From the NCBI GenBank assembly GCA_905236115.1, contig CAJOOL010000055.1, positions 1-5,717 of the forward strand: a stretch of 5,717 nucleotides of DNA, read 5' to 3'. The notes beneath the pieces were generated by a model, which was not told where the DNA came from, did not search any database, and was given only the letters and a program-made list of their open reading frames with translations. Both the position numbers and the translations under genes were made by a program. This document shows, piece by piece, positions 5,688 to 5,717 of the stretch (positions are counted from its first letter, which is position 1; the number at the start of each line of letters is the position of its first letter). This DNA is from an uncultured Endomicrobiia bacterium. GTDB lineage: Bacteria > Elusimicrobiota > Endomicrobiia > Endomicrobiales > Endomicrobiaceae.

Positions 5688-5717
5688 CTATGTTATAAAA
5701 ACTCCTCTTTGCCGTCA

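Larger units (their letters stand above)
5395..5717. other. Gene-free tail: regulatory region, small RNA and repeat
   Basis: This 323-base stretch has no convincing protein gene on either strand. It holds the XRE upstream region, the divergent promoter and operator, the candidate RNA with its terminator, the compound palindrome, and an 8-base direct repeat TTTGCCGT (5669-5676 and 5708-5715) reaching the window edge. No tRNA, rRNA or CRISPR repeat is seen. Confidence 0.7.

Overview
The window is an AT-rich bacterial housekeeping segment (well under half G+C by eye) followed by a short regulatory and repeat-bearing tail. Five genes read left to right: a 5'-truncated mutL, a short DUF192 gene, pfkA, tyrS, and an unrecognised gene for a single-pass membrane protein. 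A sixth gene, for an XRE-type helix-turn-helix regulator, converges on them from the minus strand. The organism cannot be named safely. MutL has the endonuclease-type motifs used by bacteria that lack MutH, which excludes an enterobacterial relative. The AT-rich, AAA/GAA-rich coding style would suit an anaerobic or host-associated lineage such as the Elusimicrobiota (Endomicrobium-like), but that is a guess.

Region 1-3131: mutL enters from outside the window and runs to 1731. After 59 bases comes the DUF192 gene (1791-2090), which lacks the usual C-terminal end of its family. pfkA (2166-3131) has its own good sigma70-type promoter (TTGTCT, 17 bases, TAAAAT) and a strong Shine-Dalgarno, so glycolytic phosphofructokinase expression is probably at least partly independent of mutL. 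Region 3132-4930: tyrS follows 37 bases later with a strong Shine-Dalgarno and no obvious promoter or T-box leader, so it is probably co-transcribed with pfkA. The membrane-protein gene follows after 79 bases and has no visible Shine-Dalgarno. A possible 17-codon ORF just upstream may matter for its translation. A weak hairpin with a T-run lies between this gene and the convergent regulator.

Region 5017-5717: this is the most interesting part. The regulator has an N-terminal XRE domain and a near-perfect C-terminal leucine/isoleucine coiled coil. Just upstream of its GTG start lies a strong promoter pointing the other way (TTGACA, 17 bases, extended TGC-TAAAAT). An 18-base inverted repeat sits exactly in the spacer between its -35 and -10. 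That promoter would make an RNA of about 170 bases with no convincing ORF, ending at a very strong intrinsic terminator (5576-5630). Upstream segments of this RNA can pair with the 5' arm of the terminator. The layout suggests a regulator controlling a divergent structured small RNA or attenuated leader, possibly with autoregulation. Function and targets cannot be read from the window.

The last 80 bases hold a compound palindrome with ATTCCC/GGGAAT ends, typical of dispersed intergenic repeats, and an 8-base direct repeat running to the window edge.
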